Source: Luscinia megarhynchos
Lineage: Eukaryota; Chordata; Aves; Passeriformes; Turdidae
Direction: 5' to 3'
Length of the DNA stretch: 64,000 bases
Assembly (NCBI GenBank): GCA_034336665.1
Contig: CM067566.1
Location: 22,605,330 to 22,669,329 of the forward strand
Made by a program: the position numbers and the translations under genes. This document shows positions 28,201 to 38,880 of the stretch, in pieces. The notes under the pieces are model-generated. The model ran no database searches and was not told the origin of the DNA. It worked only from the letters and a program-made list of their open reading frames with translations. Position 1 is the first letter of the stretch. Each line of letters starts with the position of its first letter.

Positions 28201-30530
28201 AGAAACAATTAGGGAAGAATGGCATGTTTGAATGGTTAGTGACATAGCAAGAAAGCTGTGAATGTAAGCATCTAGGAAGATAATATTTGGGTACCACAAA
28301 TGTATACCTTTGACATTTTACCAGCATCTATTCTAGGTACTGCTAGAGTACCTTAATACAGTGACTCAGTACTGAGAAAATAAATAAATCTCTGAAACTA
28401 AGCCTGGAAATGCACTTGCACACTGTTTCCTTTGTAGCTGGACCATCAGGTAAAACTGTTCCCCACTTATTCTAACAAACTCTTTGCATTTATTTGCAAT
28501 TGTCTGAAAACAAGACAAGTTTTCTGTTGATTGAAAATTGGTTTGTTTGTAAGAAGCTGGATGCTTCTGTTTCACAACTTTCCTCTGGCATTCATGTGTC
28601 ATAATCAGTTTGCTCAAATACAGAATACTGCATTTTCCCCACTCACCTTGCTACTAGTTCTTAAGCAGAATAAACAGATTTGTGTATTGGTTTGAAGACC
28701 TGTCTGTGCCATTGCCACAATGATTTTAAGAATCTAGTTAACTGTTCAAATCAGAAATACTCAACTTTCACAGAGTCTTTGGGGTTCTTAATTGGTTTCC
28801 AGTGTATGTTAACTGAAATAGTAGCTCAGAGATGTTAGTTATGATCAAAATCTAATGAAACAGTGTAAATGTTACAACTTCCCAGACTTCTGGTGTGTAA
28901 TAATTTCATATGATTGCTTCTGAGGGTTTATTGACTTCTCTGAGCATACTGGGTTTTCTCTTACTAAATTATTGAAGTGTCTTACTCTAAATACACTTTG
29001 AGATCAAGATAAATGATAAGAACCTAAAATCTTAGAAGTTCCAAGTGTGGGACTGTGGTATCTTCAACAGAGTTCTTTCACAGGGGCAAAGAGTGACTTT
29101 ACAGGACCATTGTGACTACATTGTGACTGTTTTCCTGCTGCCAGCAGTCCTGTCAGGTTGTAGTAGGAGGAAGCCAAGGAAGTATTTTGAGTGCATGTTC
29201 CATAATTAGTCTAACCCTTTTATTATTGTAGTAGTAATTAACTATGTAAATGGTTTAATTTAATGAAAAAATGTAATGTTAAAACCGGTGCAAAGAGATG
29301 TAGTGTATAGAATTCCTTACCTGCTCTGCATGTTTAAAATGTAGGTCACTGCTCCTGCACGGGAAGTGCCGGCAGAGGGAGCATCCCCGGGCTGCGGCCC
29401 CGCCCCCCCGGGAGAGAGGTGCTGCTGCCGGCACTGAGGGAGAACGGCACAACCTGTTTTGACCTTGGTTTTTTGTGTTGGATTTTTTTTTCCCCAGATG
29501 AATTGAATTGCATTAAATGAGCATCGTGAAATATGTAGATCAAGGTACTTTCCAAAACTTCAGAAAGCATTGTAAATAGGAAAGTCGACGTTTAAAGCCT
29601 TACTTAAATATATATACAGAATAGTATTTTAATAGCTGTAAGCTGCAACAGTTTAAAATAATGTTTCTTGGACTTAAAATCTGTACATGAATTCATATCT
29701 TCTATGATAATACAGCCCCAAAGGTGAACTATACTGGCACAGGATATGGTAAAGGATTTTTTGAATTTTCAATTTTAGGGCAGCAGCAATGACTCTAAGA
29801 ACAGTGTTGTTATCCCTGCAAGCATTGTTGGCAGCTGCAGAACCAGATGATCCACAAGATGCAGTAGTTGCAAACCAGGTAAGATACTCAGTTGCCTGTG
29901 ATTTTGTAACACTTCTGTAGTCTTTGCTGACTCAGGTTAGGTTCCAAGGTTTACAGGAGATAAAAGATTTTAAACAATTTATTGTAGAATTGCATATACT
30001 AAATGTGAGCTGCTACAGTGTTTTATGCTCTTTTTGAATTCCAGAGTGAGTATTATTCTACAGTGTCAGGAGATTTTGTCCTTTATTTATATCACCTTGT
30101 GAGAAATGTCAGGAGATAACAGCATAGTTAAGTGAATTCCAGTGTAACTCGTCTTTTACAATCTAAAGCTTCCAGTATGAGAAAAGCAATATGCTATTGG
30201 TTTTAAATGAGTTTTAGCTTGGTAGTAGTAATTGGATTTGGCTTGGCATGTAGCTTCTTGTCCAGATTAATATTGAGCACTGTAATTGTTTAATATCAGC
30301 ATTTTATGAATAATGACTTGAGGATAACTGTTTTAATCACTGATTGAATTGCTATCAGTAAAATTTTATAATCAACAAGGTTTGTTACCTTTCAGACATT
30401 AGTGATAACTTTTAATACCAAAAAAAGTCAGTTGGATCTTAGGGCATACCAGGACTGGCATGGTTCTGTTTCAAGTGTGGCTGAAGGATACAGACAGTCA
30501 TTCCTCTGACAGTTCTCAACAAAGTCCCAA

Positions 30531-30585
<55 letters not shown>

Positions 30586-33500
30586 GTCCTTTTCTCTCTG
30601 GGGAAGAGAAGGGCAGCCTGGCTTTGCCACTGACTGGCAGCAAGGATGTATTTCAGTAACAGAAGAACAAAGCAAGTTGATGCTGGAAGAACCTTCTATC
30701 TCACCTGTATCTTATGTAAGTCAGAACTCTTCAGGATAGGGTGACAAGGTGTGCATTCCTTCCCTTTAAAACTCAGTGTAGAATGATAGATAAGCATTTT
30801 TTCAAACCTGTCAGGATTCAGGGGGGGAACATGGAGATTAGAGGTAGCCCATTGCACTCCTGGGTGCTGAGAGCTGTTTGCTACCATTGTACTCAGTAAG
30901 TAAAGAAGGCTTGCTTATGGGATTCTGCAGTAAGGCTGCGCTGAATAAATGTTCTTGAACAGTTCTGCCAGGCTGAATTGCTCTGCCCAGGGAGAAGTGT
31001 TGCAAAGGCCAGAAAGGCCACTAGGCACGTCCCTGGATTGGATTTTTTTCTGGATGTATACCCTTGCTGTCACACTCCTTCATTCAAATAAAGCACTATA
31101 ACCTATTTTACAAAGAACAAATATAGTGTTCCTGTTCTGGCTCTGATGGTAGAATTTTGTGTGGGAATTAAAACAGTAGAAGCACTTGAGCTGGCAAGAG
31201 TTTTTTTCTCAGGCAAAAACTCCATGAAACTTTGTAGATTCCAAAGAGTAATTTTCCAGGCTGCCCCTTAGATGCTTGTGGGGGTGTGTCCAGTGGGACT
31301 GGCATGGCTGATGTGGGGAGGATTCAGTTTATCCTGTTTCCTGCATGAAAACTATGCTGGGCTTGGCCTTGAGTTACAGGCATTTGTATGTAAGTACAAA
31401 GTGATTATAATGGTTTTGAGAGAGATGTTGGTACACATCTGCTTTCTTCATGTGCTTGTTTGGTCTTGGAGTCTCTCTTACTTTGTTTGAGGTTAATTGC
31501 TTTTTCTGTGACAGAATTTCACAGGGAATTAATTATTCTCCACACTTGTGCTATTTTATCAAACTGTGTGTTGTCCAGGTAAATGGCAGTGTCCTGTAGG
31601 ATCTTGAGAGAATCCCAGGGAGAATTCCTGTTTTGAGTAAGAGCAGTATTTTCAGATACCAACTGTCTGGTGTATAAGTTGCTTTGGTTGCTGGTTTTTT
31701 TTTTTGGTACAGCAACATGAACTGCCTCAGATTTCTGATACTGAAACATCAGCAAAAGTTGCCTTTAGGCTTTTCTAAATTCAGTGAGAAACTGGATTAT
31801 TTACAGATATCTAAGTAAAGGAATTCTATTAATAGAACACTGAAAGCTAGTTCAGAGTAAAATGCAATTATGACTAATCCTTTGCACTTCAGCTAGTTGC
31901 TTTCTAGGCTTGGCAGTGTTCTCAAAAATATTTTTAAAAAATTAATTGGGGGAAGATCTCTTAAGAGCAGAAGACAATAGTACTTCAGGATGCTACTGGT
32001 GTTTAACTTAATCCTTCTTCTTTTTTAATCATTACATCAAAGGAAATTTATTATAGACCACTGTATTTGTAACAGTGATTTACTTCCAACAAAAGATTGA
32101 TTGTTTTAATGCCATTAATGCAGCCAGATAGTAAATATACAAATTATGACATATGGATTAGAATTAGAGGGAAGTGGGCAAGGCACACAAACCAGTGTAG
32201 TTGGTGTGGGTTGTTGTAGGAGAGGGAAAATGAAATATATAGCATTTTACAACTCACAGATTTCTATAGATCTATATACATTAGATTTATAAATGTAATT
32301 ATTATTTTAATATATTAATGAAATGTCTAAGAATGATAATTAGCCATATTTATGTCCTTAAAATGTACCTAAATATTTGAAAAATGTACTTCCTACTATC
32401 TTGTCTTATTAAAGTAATGATCTAAGGGAAGAGGGTTTTTTTAAGGCAAAAAACTTGATATTGCATACAAAAGTTGTTAAAATGGGAAAATAATTTAACT
32501 TTTCTGAGTACAGTTTATGACAGATGACCCACTTTCTTGGAAGTTGAGTTCTTGGCACATGCTAAAAATTCTCTGCAATATGGTCCAGTCTGTTGTTTAT
32601 TGGAAAACTGGTTAGTGACAAGATTGGTAAAAAAATAATATAGTTACATACTGCCATGATTTTTTTTCCTGGTGAATAATAGTTTGCATGAAGAGTTGGA
32701 GCACCCTAGCTTTTTGCACTTGCTCACCCATTTTTCAGCCCTTTCTCTGACACCTGTGTGATCAAGATCCTCATTCTCAAGAAGAAGCCTAGTAGCAGAA
32801 TATTAGCCCAGACTGAAAACTGCAGGCCTACTTGCAGTGCATCAAACCATATATATTTTTAAGTGATTAGAGAAATGCATTAGAGTAGTACATAGCACCA
32901 TGTTCAGGAGATGTTAACATAGCAATAATTTGTACTCTGTCACACTGAATATAAATTTTCAGCAGCTGTGCTAAATATAGCTACTTCACTTTGATCTGTG
33001 TGATTGAGAGCAGTACCTGGTTGCACACATCAAATACAGATAGTGCATAATTTAACCAGAAGGCAAACTCATTATATCAAATGCTTGCATAGGTTTGCTC
33101 TTTGTGTCATCCTCACCTCTAAATTTACTTCAAGAATAGCAGCATGATCAGTATGAAACATTGTGGAAGATGTAGTAGGAAGAATGATGGGTTGCAGTCT
33201 GCCATATTGTCTTGCTGTTTGGTTGGATTGCTGAGTTGATTTAACTTTCTGCTTTTCCCCCCTCTCTCTTTTTGTGTAGTACAAACAAAATCCAGAAATG
33301 TTTAAACAGACAGCTCGACTTTGGGCACATGTGTATGCTGGAGCACCAGTTTCTAGTCCAGAATACACCAAAAAAATAGAAAACCTTTGTGCTATGGGCT
33401 TTGATAGGGTAAGTATAAATAACTTAAATATTTTCAGTAAGGGCAGGGCAAGTTTATGTGTATAAATACAGGGAGTCATCAGTATCATCAATCTACTAAA

Positions 33501-33840
33501 GTAGATTCTCTACTTCCATGATGTTGTGTAGGTCTAATTCTATTTGCTGCTTTTTTTTAAGGATTGGAATTTTAAAATACTACATTACAGATAAATCTTG
33601 TGAGCTACCCCTGTTTTTCTGAAACAATTTTTCTATCAATTATTAGTTGGGATTTAAGAAATGGTAAACTAATGTGTTTTGATTTTCTGGGAACTTTTCA
33701 TTCCACTTCCTGGAGCTGCAGGTTCACACACTGAAAATATTATTGCTTTTGTTTTCTCATTGCAGAATGCAGTAATAGTGGCCTTGTCTTCAAAATCATG
33801 GGATGTAGAGACTGCAACAGAATTACTCCTGAGTAACTGA
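13205..33840 (+). CDS. UBE2K: UBE2K, ubiquitin-conjugating enzyme E2 K (E2-25K), exons 2-7 of 7; split, 5' partial
   Basis: E2 enzyme that accepts ubiquitin from E1 on a catalytic cysteine and builds mainly Lys48-linked chains; cytosolic and nuclear; also known as huntingtin-interacting protein 2. Joining 13205-13298, 18429-18487, 20958-21040, 29779-29878, 33280-33408 and 33766-33840 gives 540 bases in one frame: residues 22-200 plus stop, exactly the family length of 200 if exon 1 supplies 21 residues. The UBC fold occupies residues 22 to about 155, with HPN at 81-83 and Cys92 in the context GAICLDIL. A C-terminal UBA domain covers about 160-200 (core LCAMGF). From memory, the visible protein matches the human one at every residue. 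Exon 1, expected to be GC-rich and to begin MANIAVQRIK, is not in 1-13204, so the window opens inside intron 1. All introns are GT-AG except intron 2, which is GC-AG. Confidence 0.98.
13299..18428 (+). other. UBE2K: UBE2K intron 2, GC-AG type
   Basis: A 5130-base intron. The donor reads AAG then GCAAGT, which matches the usual GC-donor form (AG-GCAAGT) very well. The acceptor is TCTTTTGCAG. Nothing else is recognised inside. Confidence 0.85.
18429..18487 (+). CDS. UBE2K: UBE2K exon 3
   Basis: The acceptor is TTTTGCAG and the donor is AAG then GTACTG. The exon holds 59 bases: two bases finishing Gly53, then 19 codons, GRYQLEIKIPETYPFNPPK (residues 54-72). It contains the E2 family PxxYPFxPP signature that leads into the catalytic region. 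Confidence 0.97.
18488..20957 (+). other. UBE2K: UBE2K intron 3; unidentified minus-strand open segments inside
   Basis: A 2470-base GT-AG intron. Around 19140-20280 the minus strand has several adjacent open frames of 64-122 residues in shifting frames, with no motif I recognise. It might be a decayed retrocopy or mere chance. No other feature is seen. Confidence 0.6.
20958..21040 (+). CDS. UBE2K: UBE2K exon 4, catalytic core
   Basis: The acceptor is TTCTTTTTTAG and the donor is CAATG then GTAAGA. The exon holds 83 bases: residues 73-99 and two bases of Trp100. It carries the HPN motif (residues 81-83, codons from 20982) and the ubiquitin-accepting Cys92 (codon 21015-21017), both intact. 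The gene copy therefore looks catalytically competent. Confidence 0.98.
22883..22975 (-). mobile_element. CR1 LINE 3' end fragment
   Basis: AAATCATAGAATGTTTGGAT then TGGAAGAGACC, GATCATCTAGTTCAAAC and CTTCCACTAGACCAGGTT are the standard antisense CR1 3' terminus. The element is a short 5'-truncated copy on the minus strand inside UBE2K intron 4. Confidence 0.75.
29351..29450. repeat. Isolated GC-rich block with 11-bp inverted repeat
   Basis: About 100 bases of very high GC in an AT-rich intron, 330 bases before UBE2K exon 5. Perfect 11-base arms AGTGCCGGCAG (29365-29375) and CTGCCGGCACT (29425-29435) flank a 49-base loop that itself contains CCCCGGG and CCCGGG. I see no coding potential. Its origin is not known: it could be a fragment of an unrecognised repeat, a structured RNA element, or a small CpG cluster. 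Confidence 0.6.
29779..29878 (+). CDS. UBE2K: UBE2K exon 5
   Basis: The acceptor is AATTTTAG and the donor is CAG then GTAAGA. The exon has 100 bases: one base completing Trp100, then 33 codons beginning AAAMTLRTVLLSLQALL and ending VVANQ (residues 101-133). These form the helices following the active site in the E2 fold. Confidence 0.97.
29879..33279 (+). other. UBE2K: UBE2K intron 5, no gene seen
   Basis: A 3401-base GT-AG intron holding the GT microsatellite. A strong pyrimidine tract (CCCCCCTCTCTCTTTTTGTG) precedes the exon 6 acceptor. Confidence 0.75.
30531..30585 (+). repeat. (GT)n microsatellite
   Basis: Twenty-two uninterrupted GT units from 30541, preceded by GCGTGTGC, in UBE2K intron 5. 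Open frames of repeated Cys-Val or Thr-His through it are artefacts of the repeat. Confidence 0.95.
33280..33408 (+). CDS. UBE2K: UBE2K exon 6, end of UBC fold and start of UBA
   Basis: A pyrimidine-rich tract and TGTAG acceptor precede 129 bases (43 codons), with donor AGG then GTAAGT. The exon begins YKQNPEMFKQ, the last UBC helix, and ends KKIENLCAMGFDR, the first UBA helix with its hydrophobic MGF loop. Residues 134-176. Confidence 0.97.
33766..33840 (+). CDS. UBE2K: UBE2K exon 7, terminal coding exon (UBA domain)
   Basis: The acceptor is TCATTGCAG. There are 24 sense codons, starting NAVIVALSSKSWDVETATEL, then TGA at 33838-33840 (residues 177-200). This completes the UBA domain, which binds ubiquitin and aids Lys48 chain synthesis in this family. 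Intron 6, just upstream, is only 357 bases, the shortest in the gene. Confidence 0.98.
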   Translation, partial: NAVIVALSSKSWDVETATELLLSN

Positions 33841-34001
33841 GCCATATAGAGAGAGCTGCTTCTGTAGTCCAGCTTGCCCCTTCTGGAGGAGCATCACCAT
33901 CTGTTATTCCTAGGATTCTATATAGATTCTCTTTCAAAACTGGCACTCTTGCCTGATGATGCTGTCTAGGCACTATTGGAGACTGAAAAAAGCGCTCTGT
34001 A

Positions 34002-34007
34002 AATAAA
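34002..34007 (+). terminator. UBE2K: UBE2K proximal poly(A) signal AATAAA
   Basis: A canonical AATAAA 162 bases after the stop codon, in the context TGTAAATAAAGCTAATTAAA, followed by TGTGTAAA-like sequence. It is positioned to give a short 3' UTR isoform. Confidence 0.6.
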
Positions 34008-37000
34008 GCTAATTAAACGTCTGTGTAAATTTAAAAAGGGGAAATACTTTAATTTTTTTTCTTACTAAATATTGTAAAAATTCTTTGAGCTCGGCTAAGA
34101 TAATGGGAGAAAACAATGCCTACTTTAGTGTTTAGCAGTGTGACAAAGACTAGCAGGAACTTGCTTCAGGATTTTGATTTAGTAATTCAGAAAGCAACAT
34201 TTTGAGTGTTAGTCATCAAAATTGTTGGTGCCACTCATCACAGTTATCTTACTGTTTTTAACATGGATCCTATGTGCCTGTGGATTGACCTATATTTGCA
34301 TGCTTGTACTTAATAGACATATTAGGTAGGGTCGCTGAAGAGAGCACCATTGAAATACTCAATTGCTTTTGTAACTTTTTTCCTGACAGACTTTCAAGAC
34401 CTACCCAAAGTTCCAAATGGTGACCTATTCAGAGCCATTTTCTTTCTATCTTATTAACTGGGAAAACTGATTCTCCTCTCCCTTACATCATACTGTTGAT
34501 TATGTTTCATCATCTGTGGCTATTATGTGTGCCATTGCAGTAGTCTAGGCTCCCCTTAAAAAATATATATTTTGAATTATCAGTAGTAATTTTCATCCAT
34601 TATATTTTCTACACAATCATGTAAGGAGTATGCCTCGATACAGCACAAAAAGATGGAGCTGGTTTCATTTCCTTTTTTTTTTTTGTCTTAAATAGCTGTA
34701 AAGTGTTCTTCAGTACACTCTGGATAATATGATTTCACAGGGTTTGAAGGAGGACAAAGCTGATTCTCCAGTGTACTGAAAATGAAAAAAATACTATTTT
34801 GAGTACTTGATATGATGCAATCAGCTGTTTTTTGCAGCAGTTTTCTAGCTTTATTTTGGGCTTCAGTTTAAGGATTGCTTACCAGGTACTTTAGAATTCA
34901 TCCTTGCTTGCATTTTTCTCTGGTTAACACATGGAGGCTGTTTTGGTGTTTTTACTGTACATACTTCAGATGCACATAGAAGTAGAAGTGTGTTCTCAAT
35001 TTAGCTTTTTTTTTGATTGATGTTTCTGATAAATGAGAACTGAAATCTTACCTTGGCTTGTACATACAGTCAGTCTTTTTATTTGTATTAAAATGACATT
35101 TCATCCTGAGTGCAAAAGCTTGAAAATTATTAGTCTTGCAACTTCAAACACTAGTACATCTATTTAAAGAGAGCTGTAATGTCTTTATGAATATGATGCT
35201 AACTTTTGAGAGTATATCTGACAAGGAAGTTCAGAGAAATCCTGAGACTGGAGAGTGGGGATTGTGGATAATGGAGTACTGTATCAGTCATCTTTTCTAT
35301 GACTCTTTTGTTTTATTCTGTTTTTGTCTTTTTTTTTCCTCCTAGGCTGTGGATTAATGGGGTGGGGAAATATATGCCCTCTTGGGGTTTTTCTAGAGCT
35401 GTGAAGTACAAATTGAAATAGTTTTACACTTCATGGTCTGTTTATAACTCATACTAGATGAAATCAGGAACATTGTGGTATCTGTTAAATACCTGGAGCA
35501 TAGTCGTAGGGGAACAAAACAGAAAACGGAGCTGTCAAGACTTGGCTAGTTCTGGCATGTTCCCTGTACTGCTCTGTCTGATGTGTCCAAACTTAAAACA
35601 GGGCACAGACAGTACATACTTTGAACTCATATCAGTGCAATACTAAATGCATTTGCTTAGTCTTTATACTTACTGCTTTTTAAGGTGTAGTCAGTGATCA
35701 GTTTTCTTGGGTTTCTTGAGTTAGTGTAAATCATTTGCAATGATGCCAAAGGAAATGAGTTATTTTGACTTTCCTTATATTTATTTATTTTTTTAACATG
35801 AAGCTGCTACTGTTCAGCTGGTTTGCTAAGTGAAAACCAGGGACAGTAGGAAACTGGCAAAATGCTACTTGTGTTAATCTCAAGTTGCTGTCTTTTCTGT
35901 TATACAGGCTAAGAACTTTTTGATTACATCAACACCTTTTTTTTTTTTTTTTTTTACCCTGGTGGTAAATATGAATTGCTGACTACTTTCCCTTGTTCTT
36001 CGCTGCTATTTATCAAAAGAAAGAACTCGGAAATCATTATCGAGGACATAGAACTTCTCAGTAACGGGCTTCTGAACGTGTCTTTTGATAAAACCAGTCT
36101 CCTAAGAACAGCAGGCTTCTCCAACAGTATGTAAAGTGATAAAGAAAGCCAGGGAAAGGGGAGAGGGGGAAAAGAGGTTCTTAGATGAGCACAGTCGTCT
36201 CTGAAAGAACACCCTGTTAAGTTTTACTTCTCTCATGAAGTTACCTCATTTTCTTCTCTACTGCAAGACACTTGTCTTCCCCTTCACCCTTGTGTATAAA
36301 TGTTGGGTTCTGGGTTTTGCTCTCCATCCATGTGCTCAGTAGCTTAATGCTAGCTCAGGTGCTGGCAGGAAGCTTCTCAAGAAGTGAGCTGGGAAGGAAA
36401 CATAATCCAGCATTAAGGAGACATCTTTGGTCTGAAGTCCCTCTGAATTTTGACATGTGACTCCTTTATAAGGAATGTTTTTGTATTCTTGGTAATTATC
36501 AGAGTTGAATATAGGGATAATGTTGTATGAGGTTAGTTTAACTGCAGCTAGGGCTGAGCCCTAGGAATTTTGCTGTTAGTGTTCAGCTTATCATTGTGAG
36601 ACATTGTACATACAAATGGTAGTTCTGTTTTCTGTATCACTGAACATCGCTATATTCAGGGCCCTGTGCATTCACAGTCGTGGACTTGCCGCGCAGCCCA
36701 CTCCAGCTATGGACTCAGGCTGCACATTTACCACCCCTTGCAACAAGAACATGAAACATTAGTACAGTGGCTAATAAATCATGCATTGTCTTCCTGTACT
36801 GTGCCAGAAGATGGCTTGAAACAGTCTTTTTGAAGTCTAAATGGCCCCATTTTTCTCAACAAGGTATTGGTAATACTTGATAATACAGTTGGTAACACAG
36901 ATTACCAGAGCATCCATTGCATTTCACTGCTGAACATTTTAATGTGCATCCAGCAAAGTTGTTTATCCTATCTTACCTAATTCCTCCAAGAGCAAAGTCC

Positions 37001-38869
37001 AGCTTTGTTCAGAGGTAGAGAAATGCCCTTTCCTGTTGCCAAAAGTCTCTGTTTTCCCATGAGTACTAAAAGCCCTGACTGTATTCCACCCCCTTGCCAA
37101 ATTCACAGCTTCCATTCCTTCTGTGAACAAACTCTGTTCTCAGTGTGACAAATTGGTGCAGTTTGGAGACAAAAAACCTTAGGAACATATCCTGGAAAGA
37201 TGCATCATTTAGTGCATTCTGCATCTTTTTTTCATTATTATTTTGTTTAAAGCTTGCAACAGAGTACATGGGGCCTTGACTATAATTGGTTCGGTAGTAT
37301 TTATGAGCAATTAGGTACTGCTGGTGTATGAATATGTCTTAGTTTTTTTCTAATTATCACTGTATTCAACTGTTTTCCATGTAAATTAGTATTGGAACAC
37401 TGACATAAGGAATATAGAAACTTTTTTTGTTGTTGTCTGAAAGGAGGAATTAAATAGCCAGAAGAATCTTACCTTGTAACACCAAATCTGCATTACATGG
37501 TGTAGGTAACAGAAACATTTAAACTATGCAAATTTAAGCCTAACAGCTGTGACTCAGACTAGGCACTTCAGAGCTTATGGATTGCTTATGTCATTTGTGA
37601 AGGAGAAGAGGAGTGGGGGGAAATCAAAACACAGATTCAAGTAAGAGTTCTTGTTTACTGCATTGGTCATGCACTGTGTTGGGAAGTTCCGTTTTTAGCA
37701 CAGAAGTCAACTGTGCATGTCCCTTGTTCCCTTCTGAAACATCACCAAAAGCTGGCTTAGACTTGGAGGCTTGCCTGAAGTGGGAAATGTTAAATTATTT
37801 AGCAAATAAATTGGTTTTACTTAAATGCTGATGAGCAGAGGCAATGAGAAGATGAGGTGTCCTCTCCTGCTGTTTTGTTGATGGGGCTAATGAGTAGGGG
37901 CACTGATTTGTGACCAGGTGCTTAGTTTTGTATGGTTTTGATGAGCAGCTGTCTCAACATGAAAGCAAAAGTGCATTTCATCAGCATCTGTTGCATCGTG
38001 GAACTAAAGCATGAAAGTCAAGATGCTTGTGGGTGCCTAAAGCCTCTTCTGGGAAGACCAAATAAATGTTTTCAGTGTTACCATCCTTGTTTTCCAAGCA
38101 CAGCTTTCTCCTAGAGCTAGGCAAAGGGGCAGTCACTTCTTTCTTGCTAGTTTTCTGATCTGTTCCAAACCTATCTGTGAATAATGTCAGTAGCTCTTCC
38201 TGCTTGTGGTGTTTGTGTCATCAGCTGATTCATCATCAGACTCACAAGACCAACTGTCGTCAATATATTTGGCTTCTGGCTTGGTTGTTCCAGCTGCAGT
38301 GCTCTGTTGGCAGCAACGTGACTTTGGATTTGTTCTCACTGGACAAACCCTTGTGAATCATTTGCCCTGTTCTGTGCTGTGCTGTTGGATCTGTGCTGTT
38401 ACCTGCTTTGTAGGCATCAAACTGGCTCTGGGATGGCTCACGGTGCTGAGCCTTCATCGATAGTGTAAGTTCAGATCACGGCTTGACAGACGAGGAGATG
38501 TCCTGTGACAATGCTGTGCTTGTCTGGTGTACGACCTGCAGCGACTGCTGCTGCCCTGGTGCGGTGCCTGAAGAAGGCTGCCATCATAGGAATGCTGATG
38601 TCAACTGCTGAAGAGCCCTGCTTTTCACTTACCTTTTCCATCCTAAATTCTGACTTTTCTAGTAAATAAATATTTACCTCTAGTACTGCAGGAGGTTGGT
38701 TCCTGAGCACGAGACTTCCTGTAGAGGTGGAACAGGGGTGGGGAGGCTGGAATGCAGCATCAGTGTTTTTTGTCTTGAAAATAAATACACAAACACTTTT
38801 GTACACAAATGATTTTTTAAATAAACACACAGTTTAAAAGATGTTGCTTTTTCGCTGGGAATGCTTAAC

Positions 38870-38875
38870 AATAAA
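38870..38875 (+). terminator. UBE2K: Candidate distal UBE2K poly(A) signal AATAAA
   Basis: An AATAAA in the context CAATAAATGCATG, followed by T-rich sequence. It comes about 5 kb after the stop and near the point where base composition changes. Assignment to UBE2K is inference. Other AATAAA matches lie at 38665 and 40035. Confidence 0.35.
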
Positions 38876-38880
38876 TGCAT

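Larger units (their letters stand above)
21041..29778 (+). other. UBE2K: UBE2K intron 4, no gene seen
   Basis: The largest complete intron here, 8738 bases, GT-AG. It contains the CR1 end at 22883 and the GC-rich block at 29351. The remainder is AT-rich with no exon or RNA gene that I can support. Confidence 0.7.
33841..38880 (+). other. UBE2K: Probable UBE2K 3' UTR (extent uncertain)
   Basis: This stretch follows the UBE2K stop. It is AT-rich and holds no recognised transposon and no convincing exon. A 19-base T run lies at about 35937-35955. Several AATAAA signals occur (34002, 38665, 38870), which suggests short and long isoforms. UBE2K transcripts in other vertebrates have long 3' UTRs, but the true end here is inferred; only the stop codon and the signals are seen directly. 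Confidence 0.45.

Noticed and set aside
30428..30739. Frames of repeated Thr-His or Cys-Val
   Set aside because: They are translations of the GT microsatellite.
33072..33491. 139-residue minus-strand open frame
   Set aside because: It is the antisense shadow of UBE2K exon 6 and its intron flanks.
38471..38830. 119-residue minus-strand open frame
   Set aside because: Lies in the likely UBE2K 3' UTR on the opposite strand, with no motif or conserved-looking segment.
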